18,220 nt of DNA from DSOS01 sp035286585 (GCA_035286585.1 DATEDC010000011.1:1-18220), one strand, 5' to 3'. Shown: positions 1 through 7,380, counted from the stretch's first letter. Notes: generated by a model not told the origin, from the sequence alone. Program-made: numbers and translations.

Positions 1-1212
1 CGTCCCTGGAATTGCCTCTGGTCCAACCGTAACAACCACATCGATCAAAGCGCTTTCGCCTGAAATAAAAGACCCCAACTGGCAACTGATAATGAAAATT
101 CCGGCGCAGGTGCCTTTGTCCGTCGATAATGACTGAAAACTCACCTCGGCGGGAAGAGTATCGGTTAATAACACCCCGGGCACAATGGATGGACCGTTAT
201 TGCTCACTTCCAGAGTATAAGTGAGCGTCTCTCCTGGCGGCAGGGCGCTGGCGCTGCCGGTTTTGAGCAGGCCCAGGTCGGCGTCGTAAAGGACGGCGGT
301 GCTCGCGGTGCCGCTGTTGTTGGTTAGGTCCGGATCGGCTGTCAGTGTAGAGCTTATCGAGGCGGTGTTTTGTATCGGTCCGACCACTCCATCATCGGGG
401 CGCACTCTCAAGGACACCACAGTCCTCGAGCCGGCTGCCAGGGAACTGAAGTTGCAGGTGACCGTACGCGCCTGGCGAGCGCACGTCGGTGGACCCGGCG
501 TAACCGACACATAAGCCACTCCCTGAGGCAAGTCGTCGGTTAAGCGGACGCCGACCGCATCCGAAGGCCCGTTATTATCAACGCTCAGGGTATACGTTAA
601 CAACCTCGTGGGAAAAACCGGATCGGGATGATCAGACTTCTGGATTGCCAGGTCGGCCTCCGCCTCCACCGCGGTAATCAGGGAGGTGGAATTATCCGCC
701 GGGTCGTCTTCCAGGGTCAAGGAGCCCACCCAGGCATTGTTGGTCAGCGCACCGGTAGCAGATGAGCGCACCTGAACCGTGAGCGTGACCAGGGTACTGG
801 CGCCCACCCCCAGATCGCCCAGGCTGCACATCACAACATTACTCACAGACGAGCAGACAGGCGATCCGGGGTTGGAGCTCAGCAGGGTGACTCCCGCGGG
901 CAAGGTGTCGGTCAGAACCACCCCGGTAGCGGTCACCGTACCGCTGTTGGTGATGCTGAGCGTGTAGGTAAGCGTCGTGCCTGCCACGACCGGATCGTGG
1001 GAGGCGGACTTGACAATCCACAGATTGGCGCCAGGGTCATCCGGGGCGTTCATGGACTCCTTGGGGCGATCTCCCAGGCGCGCATCCAAAAGATCATGCG
1101 CTCCGACAGCAACACCATAGAATAGTACCACCATGAACAAACCCAGGATCACTGTGAGAAAAATGATAAAAATTTTATACACATGCAAGATCCGATCAGA
1201 TATTCCGAGCAT
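1..1212 (-). CDS. Membrane-anchored DUF11-repeat surface protein (C-terminus outside window)
   Basis: I translated this frame by hand. It stays open for 404 codons from an ATG at 1212 to the left edge, so the gene is partial at its 3' end. Residues 11-38 form one hydrophobic helix, either a signal peptide or an anchor. Three DUF11-type beta-sandwich repeats follow at about 63-180, 187-307 and 311-404. Each has the family's marks: 'TYTLxVxNxG', 'G(V/L)xLTDxLP' and 'DPxxxNNS'. Each repeat also carries two nearby cysteines (C120/C129, C244/C253, C369/C377) that could form a disulfide. DUF11 repeats are known from bacterial and archaeal cell-surface or secreted proteins, where they act as structural or adhesive modules. 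The start lies one base after the stop of the upstream membrane protein gene, so translation is probably coupled. The specific role is unknown. Confidence 0.85.
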   Translation of the reverse strand, partial: MLGISDRILHVYKIFIIFLTVILGLFMVVLFYGVAVGAHDLLDARLGDRPKESMNAPDDPGANLWIVKSASHDPVVAGTTLTYTLSITNSGTVTATGVVLTDTLPAGVTLLSSNPGSPVCSSVSNVVMCSLGDLGVGASTLVTLTVQVRSSATGALTNNAWVGSLTLEDDPADNSTSLITAVEAEADLAIQKSDHPDPVFPTRLLTYTLSVDNNGPSDAVGVRLTDDLPQGVAYVSVTPGPPTCARQARTVTCNFSSLAAGSRTVVSLRVRPDDGVVGPIQNTASISSTLTADPDLTNNSGTASTAVLYDADLGLLKTGSASALPPGETLTYTLEVSNNGPSIVPGVLLTDTLPAEVSFQSLSTDKGTCAGIFIISCQLGSFISGESALIDVVVTVGPEAIPGT

Positions 1213-1213
1213 A

Positions 1214-2164
1214 TTACGAGATCTCAGTCGGCGTTGGTGCACTGGTTGGCGTAAGAATCGGCGTGGGTATAATTGTCGGTAGCGGCAGGGTTGAGGTGGG
1301 CGCCTGTGTCGCTGTGGGCCGCGGCTGGGTCGGTGTGCTGGTTGGCGGAGGTGGTGTTGCGGTCGCGGGTGGCGGCAGCGTCGCGGAAGGTTCCGGACCC
1401 TGGACCCTTTCCGTGGGAGTGCGGGTATAGGTGGGCAGTATCACACCCCCCGAGGTCGGAGAGGCCGGGGTGGCTGTCAGGGTGTTCACCCCGGTCGGCA
1501 GGGTGAATGTCGTCGTAGGCCGGGAGCCAGATGGCAGAGCGGAGATGCCTTCACACACACCAGGACCAATAACCCCGCTATTATAATCATTGAGCCGTTG
1601 GGTTAGAACCAGCCCAATCTGCAAGTCGAGATCGGGAACGGCGCTGTTTTCCGTATAGGTGGATAGCCAGGTTATGGCATCGAGAACGGTTCGTTTGATA
1701 TCCCCCTGATCAGCGCCTGATAGCAGATTGAGCAGGGTGATGTGAAGGTTCAAGAACAGATCTCTCCAGGCGCTTTGAGTATTGGTTTGAATGCGAGTAA
1801 TCGCTTGCTCTTTAGTATAATTAAAATCTCCGATGGAGATCAGTGCAGGCCACGAGTCCTGCCGCTCCAGCCAATAGGCAGTTGGATTAGTACAATTTTT
1901 TTGCAATGATGTGGCGACCGCTTCGGCTTCACCGGACCTGATAAATCCCTGGGAGCCTGGTGAAGGCGAGATCGTGGAGGTGTTGGTTAAGGTTACAGTG
2001 GCAATTACAAACCCCTGCTCAGCGCTGCCCGAATTCTGGAATAGGACCATTTGAACTACCAGTGGAATCAGAGCTATTGCGATCAACAGGAAGAACCAGA
2101 TCGCGATATAGATAATTTTTCGCCTGACTGTTGGGTCAAGATCGAAGATTTTATCGAGGTTCAT
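1214..2164 (-). CDS. Single-pass membrane protein with Pro/Thr-rich extracytoplasmic tail, unknown function
   Basis: This is a 316-residue protein. A short cytoplasmic N-terminus with basic residues (RRK at 14-16) is followed by one transmembrane helix at about 17-41. A globular region at about 45-210 contains two cysteines (C91, C204). From about 215 to the end, the tail is built of Pro, Thr and Ser (TPTxTP-like stretches) with no fold signature, typical of a cell-wall spanning or glycosylated stalk. I recognise no catalytic motif. The ATG at 2164 is preferred over a longer in-frame TTG start at 2314, because that version would overlap the divergent ATPase gene and add a sequence unlike a protein N-terminus. 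The ribosome binding site is weak. The gene overlaps nothing, and the DUF11 protein starts one base after its stop, so the two probably form a surface complex. That last point is inference. Confidence 0.75.
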   Translation of the reverse strand: MNLDKIFDLDPTVRRKIIYIAIWFFLLIAIALIPLVVQMVLFQNSGSAEQGFVIATVTLTNTSTISPSPGSQGFIRSGEAEAVATSLQKNCTNPTAYWLERQDSWPALISIGDFNYTKEQAITRIQTNTQSAWRDLFLNLHITLLNLLSGADQGDIKRTVLDAITWLSTYTENSAVPDLDLQIGLVLTQRLNDYNSGVIGPGVCEGISALPSGSRPTTTFTLPTGVNTLTATPASPTSGGVILPTYTRTPTERVQGPEPSATLPPPATATPPPPTSTPTQPRPTATQAPTSTLPLPTIIPTPILTPTSAPTPTEIS

Positions 2165-2287
2165 CTCGCTGCACCCAATCCTACATATAGTATAGCGACT
2201 TTTTTCTAAAAAACCATACTTTTTCCTCTTTCGATCAGGAAAAAAAACCTGCAAAACCTTGAACCCGGGAAATGAGTAGAGATTCAC
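2165..2287. promoter_or_regulatory. AT-rich divergent intergenic region
   Basis: This 123-bp stretch separates the surface-protein pair (minus) from the HerA-type ATPase (plus), so it should hold promoters for both. The best element is a -10-like TATACT on the minus strand at 2189-2194, about 25 bases before the minus-strand ATG, without a clear -35. An A/T-rich inverted repeat (TTTTTCCT/AGGAAAAA, 2220-2244) lies in the middle. I see no convincing plus-strand promoter. Confidence 0.35.
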
Positions 2288-4015
2288 ATGCTGAGCAAAG
2301 AATTTAACCCCCAAGGCAACGGAAATATGATTGGCTACGTGGTGGGAGGTGGGCTGAAGGAAAATTTGCGCGTCCGGCTAACCATCCCCGCTCAGCAGGT
2401 GCAGGAAGGCAGCTTCGTGGTCATCGAGAGCGGCAACTGGCTGTACTACGGCCTGGTTACCGATATGCAGTTGGGCGCTACCGACCCACGCTTCGCAGAT
2501 GAACAGAGCGAAAAGCGACTGCCCCCGGATCTGGCAAACCTGCTCCACGGACAAACATTATACACAAACCTGGTCGTGCTGCCTGCCTTGATGTTGGAGC
2601 GCGGCCCAGACCCGGGAAGCCCCGAATATGCTGGCTGGAGAGCGGCCATCGACGCCGGCTTGCAATCACAACCTCACCCTCTGCCGGTCAAAACCCTGCC
2701 TCCGCATCACGCCGCCGTGCGCCTGGCAAGCCCGGGAGATATCGCCGAAATATTCGGCAGCCCAGAGAAAGACGGCAATTTCGTCATTGGTTACACGCTC
2801 GAGCAGGAACATCCAGTCTGCCTGAACCTGGAAAAGTTTGTGCAGCGCTCTTCGGGCGTGTTTGGCGCGACCGGGACGGGCAAGTCCTTCCTCACCCGGA
2901 TCGTGTTGAGCGGCTTGATCCATTACAACCGGGCTTCTATCCTGGTTTTCGACATGCACAACGAGTACGGACTGGATGACATTGCCTCGGATAGCGGGCA
3001 GCGCGTGATCGGACTGAAAACAAAATACCCCAGCCGGGTGCGCGTGGTCGGATTGGGCGCCGAGGCGCAGATCCGCGGTCAGACGCCCGATTTTCACCTC
3101 GAGATCGCGATGAAGGATATCCAACCGGAGGATATCGAGCTTCTCACTCGAGAGTTAAATCTCAAAGAGACCACACCTACCACGCTGGAAGCCCTGGTGA
3201 ATACCTACGGCTCGCAAAACTGGTTCGCGGCCTTCCGTGAGATGAGATTGGGGGCAGTGATCGAAAGCGATGACGGCAAGAAAATTCCCGCCTCCGATAG
3301 CGTGGCAGCCTGGGCTCTCTCCGCTGGGATCAACGTGATGGCTGCGGAGGGTTTGCATTCGAAACTGGGGCGCGTCTTCCGCCTGCCTTATATCGTGGAA
3401 AAGCCGGCCGCGGACAGCGCAAACGAAATCATCAAGGCGCTGGAAGCGGGTCAGCACGTCGTGCTCTCTTTTGGCAGGCACGAGAGCGACCTGGATTACC
3501 TCCTGGTGAGCAACCTGCTGACGCGTAAAATTCGCGAGCGCTGGGAGGGACGGACCAACCGTTTCCGCACCAGCGGGGAGGACGAACCCCGCCCACTGGT
3601 GATCGTGCTGGAAGAGGCCCACAAGCTGCTCAACCGCGAAATGGCAGTGCAAACCACGTTTAACACCATCGCCCGCGAGCTGCGAAAATATTATGTAACC
3701 CTGCTCATCGTCGACCAGCGCCCCTCGCAGATCTTCGACGAGGTCATGTCGCAATTGGGCACGCGCATCTCGGGCTGGCTGGGCGACGAAGATGATATTC
3801 GGGCGGTGCTCTCCGGCCTGGCGGGCAGAGAGGCGCTGCGCGGCATGCTCGCCCGGCTGCAGCCCAAAGAGGAGGTGCTGCTGCTGGGCTGGGGTGTGCC
3901 CATGCCCCTCCCCGTGCGCTCACGGCGTTACGACGCCCGCTTTTGGGAGGAGCTGCTTGGCAAAGAAGCTGGCAGACGCGACCAGGCGAAGATTATGAAA
4001 GAACTGGGTTTTTAA
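2288..4015 (+). CDS. HerA-type FtsK-superfamily ATPase (DUF87, HAS-barrel)
   Basis: This 575-residue protein belongs to the HerA/DUF87 group of hexameric DNA-translocating ATPases. An N-terminal HAS-barrel-like beta region covers about 14-100 ('IGYVVGGGLKENLRVRL'). The P-loop is GATGTGKS at 193-200, followed by the HerA-typical 'FDMHNEYG' at 221-228. The second Walker motif 'LVIVLEEAHKLL' is at about 437-448, and 'VDQRPSQIFDEV' follows at about 475-486. HerA usually partners the NurA nuclease in DNA end resection, or other effectors in defence systems. Neither NurA nor a SIR2-type gene adjoins it here. The start could be the ATG at 2288 or the one at 2327 (residue 14), where family similarity begins; neither has a strong Shine-Dalgarno. 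The aldo/keto reductase follows after 41 bases on the same strand. The family call is firm and the process is unknown. Confidence 0.9.
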   Translation: MLSKEFNPQGNGNMIGYVVGGGLKENLRVRLTIPAQQVQEGSFVVIESGNWLYYGLVTDMQLGATDPRFADEQSEKRLPPDLANLLHGQTLYTNLVVLPALMLERGPDPGSPEYAGWRAAIDAGLQSQPHPLPVKTLPPHHAAVRLASPGDIAEIFGSPEKDGNFVIGYTLEQEHPVCLNLEKFVQRSSGVFGATGTGKSFLTRIVLSGLIHYNRASILVFDMHNEYGLDDIASDSGQRVIGLKTKYPSRVRVVGLGAEAQIRGQTPDFHLEIAMKDIQPEDIELLTRELNLKETTPTTLEALVNTYGSQNWFAAFREMRLGAVIESDDGKKIPASDSVAAWALSAGINVMAAEGLHSKLGRVFRLPYIVEKPAADSANEIIKALEAGQHVVLSFGRHESDLDYLLVSNLLTRKIRERWEGRTNRFRTSGEDEPRPLVIVLEEAHKLLNREMAVQTTFNTIARELRKYYVTLLIVDQRPSQIFDEVMSQLGTRISGWLGDEDDIRAVLSGLAGREALRGMLARLQPKEEVLLLGWGVPMPLPVRSRRYDARFWEELLGKEAGRRDQAKIMKELGF

Positions 4016-4056
4016 ATGATCGGACTAGATTCAGTTATTGGTAGGAGGAAGCTACG

Positions 4057-4899
4057 ATGAAATACAAATCTCTGTACACAGGCGAAAAGATAGCGGTTCT
4101 GGGTCTGGGGACCTGGCGAATGGGGGGAAGTATGACCCCCGATTATTCAAACGATCGCCGGCTGGTCGAAATCATGCAGCAAGCCATCCAGCTCGGCTAC
4201 ACCCATATCGACACGGCGGAAATGTACGGCGGCGGGCATACCGAGGAGCTGGTGGGACGGGCGATCTCGCGCTTTGCTCGTCAAGACCTGTTCATCGCCT
4301 CCAAAATCTGGCATAACAATTTACACTACCAGGGTGTGCTCAAAGCGGTGGAGGGCAGCCTGAAGCGGCTGCACACAGACCACCTGGATATGTGCCTGAT
4401 CCACTGGCCGAGCACAAACTACCCTCTCGATGAGACGTTCCAGGCTTTGAACGAGCTGGTCGAACAAGGCAAATTGAGATTTGTGGGGGTGAGCAATTTT
4501 AACCTGGAGCTTCTCGAACAGGCGCGCAGCCATTGCCGCACGCCGCTCGCCACCAACCAGGTGCGCTATAATCTGTATCAACGCCAGGTCGTGCAGAATG
4601 GCATATTAGAGTACTGCCAGCGGCATGGGATCCTGCTGACCGCCTATACGCCCTTCGAGCGCGGGACGATCTTGAGCAATCCCGTCGTGGAGCAGATCGC
4701 CGCAAGCCACTCCGCTTCACCTGCGCAGGTAGCCCTGGCCTGGCTGATCCGCCAGCCGAATGTGATCACCATCCCCATGTCTACCAACGCCGCCCACCTG
4801 GAGCATAACCTCAAGGCGCTCGACCTGGAACTCAGCGTTGAGGATATCGAACAACTGGATGCTATCGAGATGCCGGAAGAAGCTTTATGGCCGGAATAA
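4057..4899 (+). CDS. Aldo/keto reductase (NADPH-dependent)
   Basis: This 280-residue protein is a TIM-barrel oxidoreductase of the aldo/keto reductase superfamily, of the DkgA/DkgB-like bacterial type. It should reduce a carbonyl with NAD(P)H in the cytoplasm. The full catalytic tetrad is visible: D52 and Y57 in 'HIDTAEMYGG', K83 in 'IASKIW' and H116 in 'LIHWPS'. Later family motifs are 'VGVSNF' at about 143-148 and the cofactor-phosphate region 'ITIPMSTNAAHLEHN' near 245-260. The ATG at 4057 has a strong GGAGGAAG Shine-Dalgarno six bases upstream. It lies between the HerA-type ATPase and ferritin on one strand, with gaps of 41 and 54 bases, so co-transcription is plausible. The substrate cannot be told from sequence. 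Confidence 0.93.
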   Translation: MKYKSLYTGEKIAVLGLGTWRMGGSMTPDYSNDRRLVEIMQQAIQLGYTHIDTAEMYGGGHTEELVGRAISRFARQDLFIASKIWHNNLHYQGVLKAVEGSLKRLHTDHLDMCLIHWPSTNYPLDETFQALNELVEQGKLRFVGVSNFNLELLEQARSHCRTPLATNQVRYNLYQRQVVQNGILEYCQRHGILLTAYTPFERGTILSNPVVEQIAASHSASPAQVALAWLIRQPNVITIPMSTNAAHLEHNLKALDLELSVEDIEQLDAIEMPEEALWPE

Positions 4900-4902
4900 G
4901 CC

Positions 4903-4940
4903 AATGATAACTAGCCTCAAAAATGATAACTATCATCAAA
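4903..4940 (+). promoter_or_regulatory. Two tandem 19-bp repeats ahead of ferritin, candidate iron-responsive operator
   Basis: Two direct copies of a 19-bp unit lie back to back (4903-4921 and 4922-4940), identical at 17 of 19 positions. Both begin AATGATAACTA. The second copy contains the palindrome ATGATA-AC-TATCAT (4923-4936). It ends just before the ferritin Shine-Dalgarno (AAGGAG, 4941-4946). TGATA/TATCA half-sites resemble Fur-family operators (GATAATGATAATCATTATC consensus), and ferritin genes are commonly iron-regulated. The assignment to a Fur-type regulator is inference. No separate -35/-10 pair is clear in this 54-base gap. Confidence 0.45.
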
Positions 4941-4953
4941 AAGGAGAAAAACA

Positions 4954-5451
4954 ATGATCAATCCCACTGTTCAAGAAGCGATCAACGAACAAATTAAGAA
5001 CGAGCTGTATTCAGCCTATTTATATCTGGCAATGTCCGCTCACTTCGAAGCAGCAAGCCTGCCAGGGTTTGCCCATTGGATGAGGCTGCAGAGCAACGAA
5101 GAGGTCGAACATGCGATGAAATTGTTCGACTATCTGAACGACCGGGGCGGCAGGGTGGAATTACAGGCGATCGAAAAACCGCCGAAAACCTGGGAAACGG
5201 CTACAGTGGCCTTTAAACAGGCGCTGGAGCACGAGCAGAAAGTCACCGCTCTGATCCACAATTTGTACGCCACCGCCTCGAAGGAGAACGATTACGCTAC
5301 CCAGGTTATGCTGCAGTGGTTCATCGATGAGCAGGTAGAAGAGGAAAAAAGCGCTACCTTGATCGTCGAGCAGCTAAAAATGATTGAAGATCGCGGCACG
5401 GCTATTCTATTTCTCGATAAGCAGCTTGGAAAACGGTCCAGCGAAGAATAA
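4954..5451 (+). CDS. ftnA: Ferritin (FtnA type, non-heme)
   Basis: This 165-residue protein is a bacterial ferritin that oxidises Fe(II) and stores the iron as a mineral inside a 24-subunit shell. All ferroxidase ligands fall at the same numbers as in E. coli FtnA: E17, E50, H53, E94, Q127 and E130. The length matches the family. There is no bacterioferritin heme-ligand signature. The ATG at 4954 follows an AAGGAG Shine-Dalgarno with seven to eight bases of spacing. The repeats just upstream suggest metal-dependent regulation. An SDR oxidoreductase begins five bases after the stop, so the two are probably translated from one message. Confidence 0.96.
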   Translation: MINPTVQEAINEQIKNELYSAYLYLAMSAHFEAASLPGFAHWMRLQSNEEVEHAMKLFDYLNDRGGRVELQAIEKPPKTWETATVAFKQALEHEQKVTALIHNLYATASKENDYATQVMLQWFIDEQVEEEKSATLIVEQLKMIEDRGTAILFLDKQLGKRSSEE

Positions 5452-5456
5452 TCGCG

Positions 5457-6179
5457 ATGAAACTACTGGATGGTAAAGTCGCCATTATAACCGGCGGGGG
5501 CAGCGGAATTGGAAAAGGCATTGGCCGGGCGTTGCTCCAGCAAGGCGCCCGGGCCATACTCTGCGGGCGGCGGAGAGAAACCATCGAAGCGACCGCAAAA
5601 CGGCTCCAGAATGAGGGCGGAAGCGCTATGGCGCTCGAGGCAGATGTATCCCTGCCCGCTGACGCTGATCGGGTGGTCAAATCGACGCTTGAAGCCTATG
5701 GAAAGATCGATATCCTGATCAACAATGCAGGCATCGGTGGCGGTGGGCCGATTCACGACCACGACGCCGCCGTTTGGAACCGAGTATTGGACGTGAACCT
5801 GGGCGGCGCATTTTTAATGACCAGAGCAGTGCTGCCGCACATGCGCAACCAGGGCGGCGGGCACATTATAAATATCAGCTCGGAGTCCGGTATCGAATAT
5901 TATCCGGGCGATGGAGCCTATGGTGTATCCAAGCACGCCTTGAATGCCCTGGGTGAGTTCGTGCAGCGCGAGAACCAGGATTTCAATATCCGGATAAACA
6001 CCGTCTGCCCGGGAATGGTCGTAACCGAAATGACCCAAGATACGCCAGGTTTAGATCACGACAGATGCCTGTACCCGGAGGATATCGCCGACCTGGCGAT
6101 CTGGCTGCTCACCCGGCGCCCGAATATCAAAATCGGCACGCCGATACTGATCCAGACGATGTTAAATCCCTGGGAATAG
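5457..6179 (+). CDS. Short-chain dehydrogenase/reductase (SDR, classical)
   Basis: This 240-residue protein has a Rossmann fold of the classical SDR family and reduces or oxidises an alcohol/carbonyl substrate with NAD(P)H. The cofactor motif TGGGSGIG is at 12-19. 'NNAG' is at 89-92, and N114 sits in 'DVNLGG'. The catalytic serine is S142 in 'INISSESG', and the active-site YxxxK pair is Y155/K159. 'CPGMVVT' at about 184-190 follows as usual. An arginine cluster after beta-2 (GRRR, 37-40) favours NADPH. The ATG lies five bases after the ferritin stop with only a weak Shine-Dalgarno, consistent with translational coupling. The substrate is unknown; FabG-like and sugar/steroid-like SDRs share these motifs. 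Confidence 0.93.
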   Translation: MKLLDGKVAIITGGGSGIGKGIGRALLQQGARAILCGRRRETIEATAKRLQNEGGSAMALEADVSLPADADRVVKSTLEAYGKIDILINNAGIGGGGPIHDHDAAVWNRVLDVNLGGAFLMTRAVLPHMRNQGGGHIINISSESGIEYYPGDGAYGVSKHALNALGEFVQRENQDFNIRINTVCPGMVVTEMTQDTPGLDHDRCLYPEDIADLAIWLLTRRPNIKIGTPILIQTMLNPWE

Positions 6180-6226
6180 CTTGTAAAAACGTCCCACAGG
6201 TAATAAACCCAGCGGGATGGTGAATC

Positions 6227-6619
6227 ATGATGAAAGCCCTTCTAAGTATCGGTCTACGCCTTGCCCGTACGAGGGCTGGCAAATACCTTTATCGATTTAT
6301 GGCTGGCAGAGTGAATTTCAGAATGCCCGCTTCTCGTGTTCGTGAAACCCAAAACGTGGTCGCATATCACCATCCTGAGCCGAGTTATCCATTCCACGTG
6401 CTGATCGTGCCCAAAAGAAACCTGGAAAGCATCATGGGGCTGGAAGACACGGATGGCAGCATGCTGGCGGAAATCATCGGAGTAGTAAAAAGCCTGGTGG
6501 AAGAATTTCAACTGGATGAGGTCGGTTATCGCCTGATTGTGAACGGGGGTAGATATCAGCACGTACCCCAACTGCATTTCCACCTGATAGCGGAGACATA
6601 TACGGGGAAACAATCCTGA
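6227..6619 (+). CDS. HIT-family protein with altered histidine triad
   Basis: This 130-residue protein belongs to the HIT superfamily of nucleotide hydrolases/transferases. It has the HIT core 'YPFHVLIVPKRNLESI' (about 53-68), where the histidine matches the conserved one near the purine pocket. The C-terminal active-site loop is 'YQHVPQLHFHLIAE'. The family motif is HxHxHxx. Here the alignment gives Q-L-H-F-H-L-I, so the first histidine is Gln while the nucleophilic second and the third are kept. A basic, hydrophobic 25-residue N-terminal extension precedes the core. Two adjacent ATGs (6227, 6230) could start it. It ends the plus-strand series and converges with the lytic transglycosylase 32 bases away. 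Substrate and residual activity are uncertain. Confidence 0.85.
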   Translation: MMKALLSIGLRLARTRAGKYLYRFMAGRVNFRMPASRVRETQNVVAYHHPEPSYPFHVLIVPKRNLESIMGLEDTDGSMLAEIIGVVKSLVEEFQLDEVGYRLIVNGGRYQHVPQLHFHLIAETYTGKQS

Positions 6620-6651
6620 ATCATGGGGATCAAGCTTTCCAACTGGTGCAT

Positions 6652-7269
6652 CTATTTCCCATATTGACGATACAGGCTCAAGACCTTATCCGCATAAGAA
6701 TAGCCCACGTTCATAGGGCCGTAGGCTTTCAGCGCGTCGCGTATATTGCCGTTGCGATTCACTAATTGAGACAACATCCTGGTGCCGTATTTAACGTTGA
6801 ATTCCGGGTCTTCGAGCTCGCTGATCGTCGGTCGATTTTTGAAGCAAGGTCCATTGATGCAGTTGAATGAAGCCGCAATGCCGTCGCGCGGCATAACTTG
6901 CATCAAGCCGACCGCCCCACTCCTCGAATAGGCTGACTTATCGCCCCCGCTCTCCTGCCAGATCAACGCGGCGACCAGATCAGGTTCCAATCCATTTTTG
7001 TGCGCATGATTGGTGATCATGCCGCACCATTGTGTGATTTTGGCAGGGAATTTTCCGCTTACCTGGCAACCGACTTCAGCAACCTGAACATCTGGTGTTG
7101 GCGATACAGCCGCACTTTGACCAAAACTTTGCTGGACGGCATCATTGACAATCGGCTCGTTACTGCTAGCGCTGGTCGTGGCGCCAGTAGTGACCGCGTT
7201 GGTCAGCGCAATAACCGCGAAAATGCCGATGAATAACCCTCGAAATACCAGACCTGGTCCGGATCCCAT
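6652..7269 (-). CDS. Secreted lytic transglycosylase (SLT domain)
   Basis: This 205-residue protein should cleave peptidoglycan glycan strands outside the membrane to give 1,6-anhydro ends. A signal peptide or anchor occupies about 1-30 (hydrophobic 'GLFIGIFAVIALTNAV'), followed by a Ser/Thr-rich linker to about 70. The SLT domain runs from about 78 to the end. Its catalytic glutamate lies in 'ALIWQESGGD' (E106), then come 'GAVGLMQVMP' and 'YGTRMLSQL'. Four cysteines lie outside the membrane. The ATG at 7269 is chosen because GAGGAG stands seven bases upstream; an extended start at 7299 lacks this. It is divergent from an unknown four-helix membrane protein and shares a control region with two GAAC-N4-GTTC palindromes, one inside its own likely promoter. 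Confidence 0.9.
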   Translation of the reverse strand: MGSGPGLVFRGLFIGIFAVIALTNAVTTGATTSASSNEPIVNDAVQQSFGQSAAVSPTPDVQVAEVGCQVSGKFPAKITQWCGMITNHAHKNGLEPDLVAALIWQESGGDKSAYSRSGAVGLMQVMPRDGIAASFNCINGPCFKNRPTISELEDPEFNVKYGTRMLSQLVNRNGNIRDALKAYGPMNVGYSYADKVLSLYRQYGK

Positions 7270-7302
7270 GATAAGCTCCTCAGCACACACATATTGCATA
7301 AT

Positions 7303-7331
7303 AGGTTAGAATAGAACGAATGTTCTGACAA
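7303..7331 (-). promoter_or_regulatory. Promoter for the lytic transglycosylase gene
   Basis: On the minus strand TTGTCA (7326-7331) is followed by exactly 17 bases and TAACCT (7303-7308). The -35 matches the TTGACA consensus at five of six positions; the -10 is weaker. The palindrome at 7313-7326 fills the spacer, so a bound repressor would block polymerase. TATTAT at 7296-7301 is another possible -10. Confidence 0.5.
7313..7326. promoter_or_regulatory. LexA-like operator O1 (AGAAC-N4-GTTCT)
   Basis: The 14-bp sequence AGAACGAATGTTCT has five-base perfect arms around GAAT. It fits the GAAC-N4-GTTC core of Gram-positive, actinobacterial-type LexA boxes. It lies inside the minus-strand promoter spacer, and its centre is 49 bp from that of the second copy. 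That LexA is the actual binder is inference. Confidence 0.6.
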
Positions 7332-7351
7332 ACAGACTCGAAAATTGCCTC

Positions 7352-7380
7352 TTGACAAAATAGAACAATTGTTCTATATT
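7352..7380 (+). promoter_or_regulatory. Strong sigma-A promoter for the four-helix membrane protein
   Basis: TTGACA (7352-7357), a 17-base spacer and TATATT (7375-7380) make a near-consensus housekeeping promoter. Transcription should start near 7387, giving a leader of about 83 bases before the ATG at 7470. The spacer is occupied by the perfect palindrome at 7360-7377, which implies tight repression. Confidence 0.75.
7360..7377. promoter_or_regulatory. LexA-like operator O2, perfect 18-bp palindrome
   Basis: ATAGAACAATTGTTCTAT is a perfect 18-bp palindrome with the GAAC-N4-GTTC core. It overlaps the promoter spacer and the first bases of the -10 of the plus-strand promoter. It shares TAGAAC and GTTCT with O1 on the other promoter. 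Confidence 0.65.

Noticed and set aside
1213..1560. Pro/Thr coding repeats as a DNA tandem repeat array
   Set aside because: The periodicity comes from protein composition in an open frame. Nucleotide units are not regular enough to call an array.
2220..2244. A/T-rich inverted repeat as a terminator
   Set aside because: It lies between divergent genes where no transcript ends, and neither strand has a GC stem with T-run.
2165..2314. Longer N-terminus for the Pro/Thr-tail membrane protein starting at a TTG at 2314
   Set aside because: It overlaps the divergent HerA-type gene, and the transmembrane anchor lies properly near the N-terminus only with the ATG at 2164.
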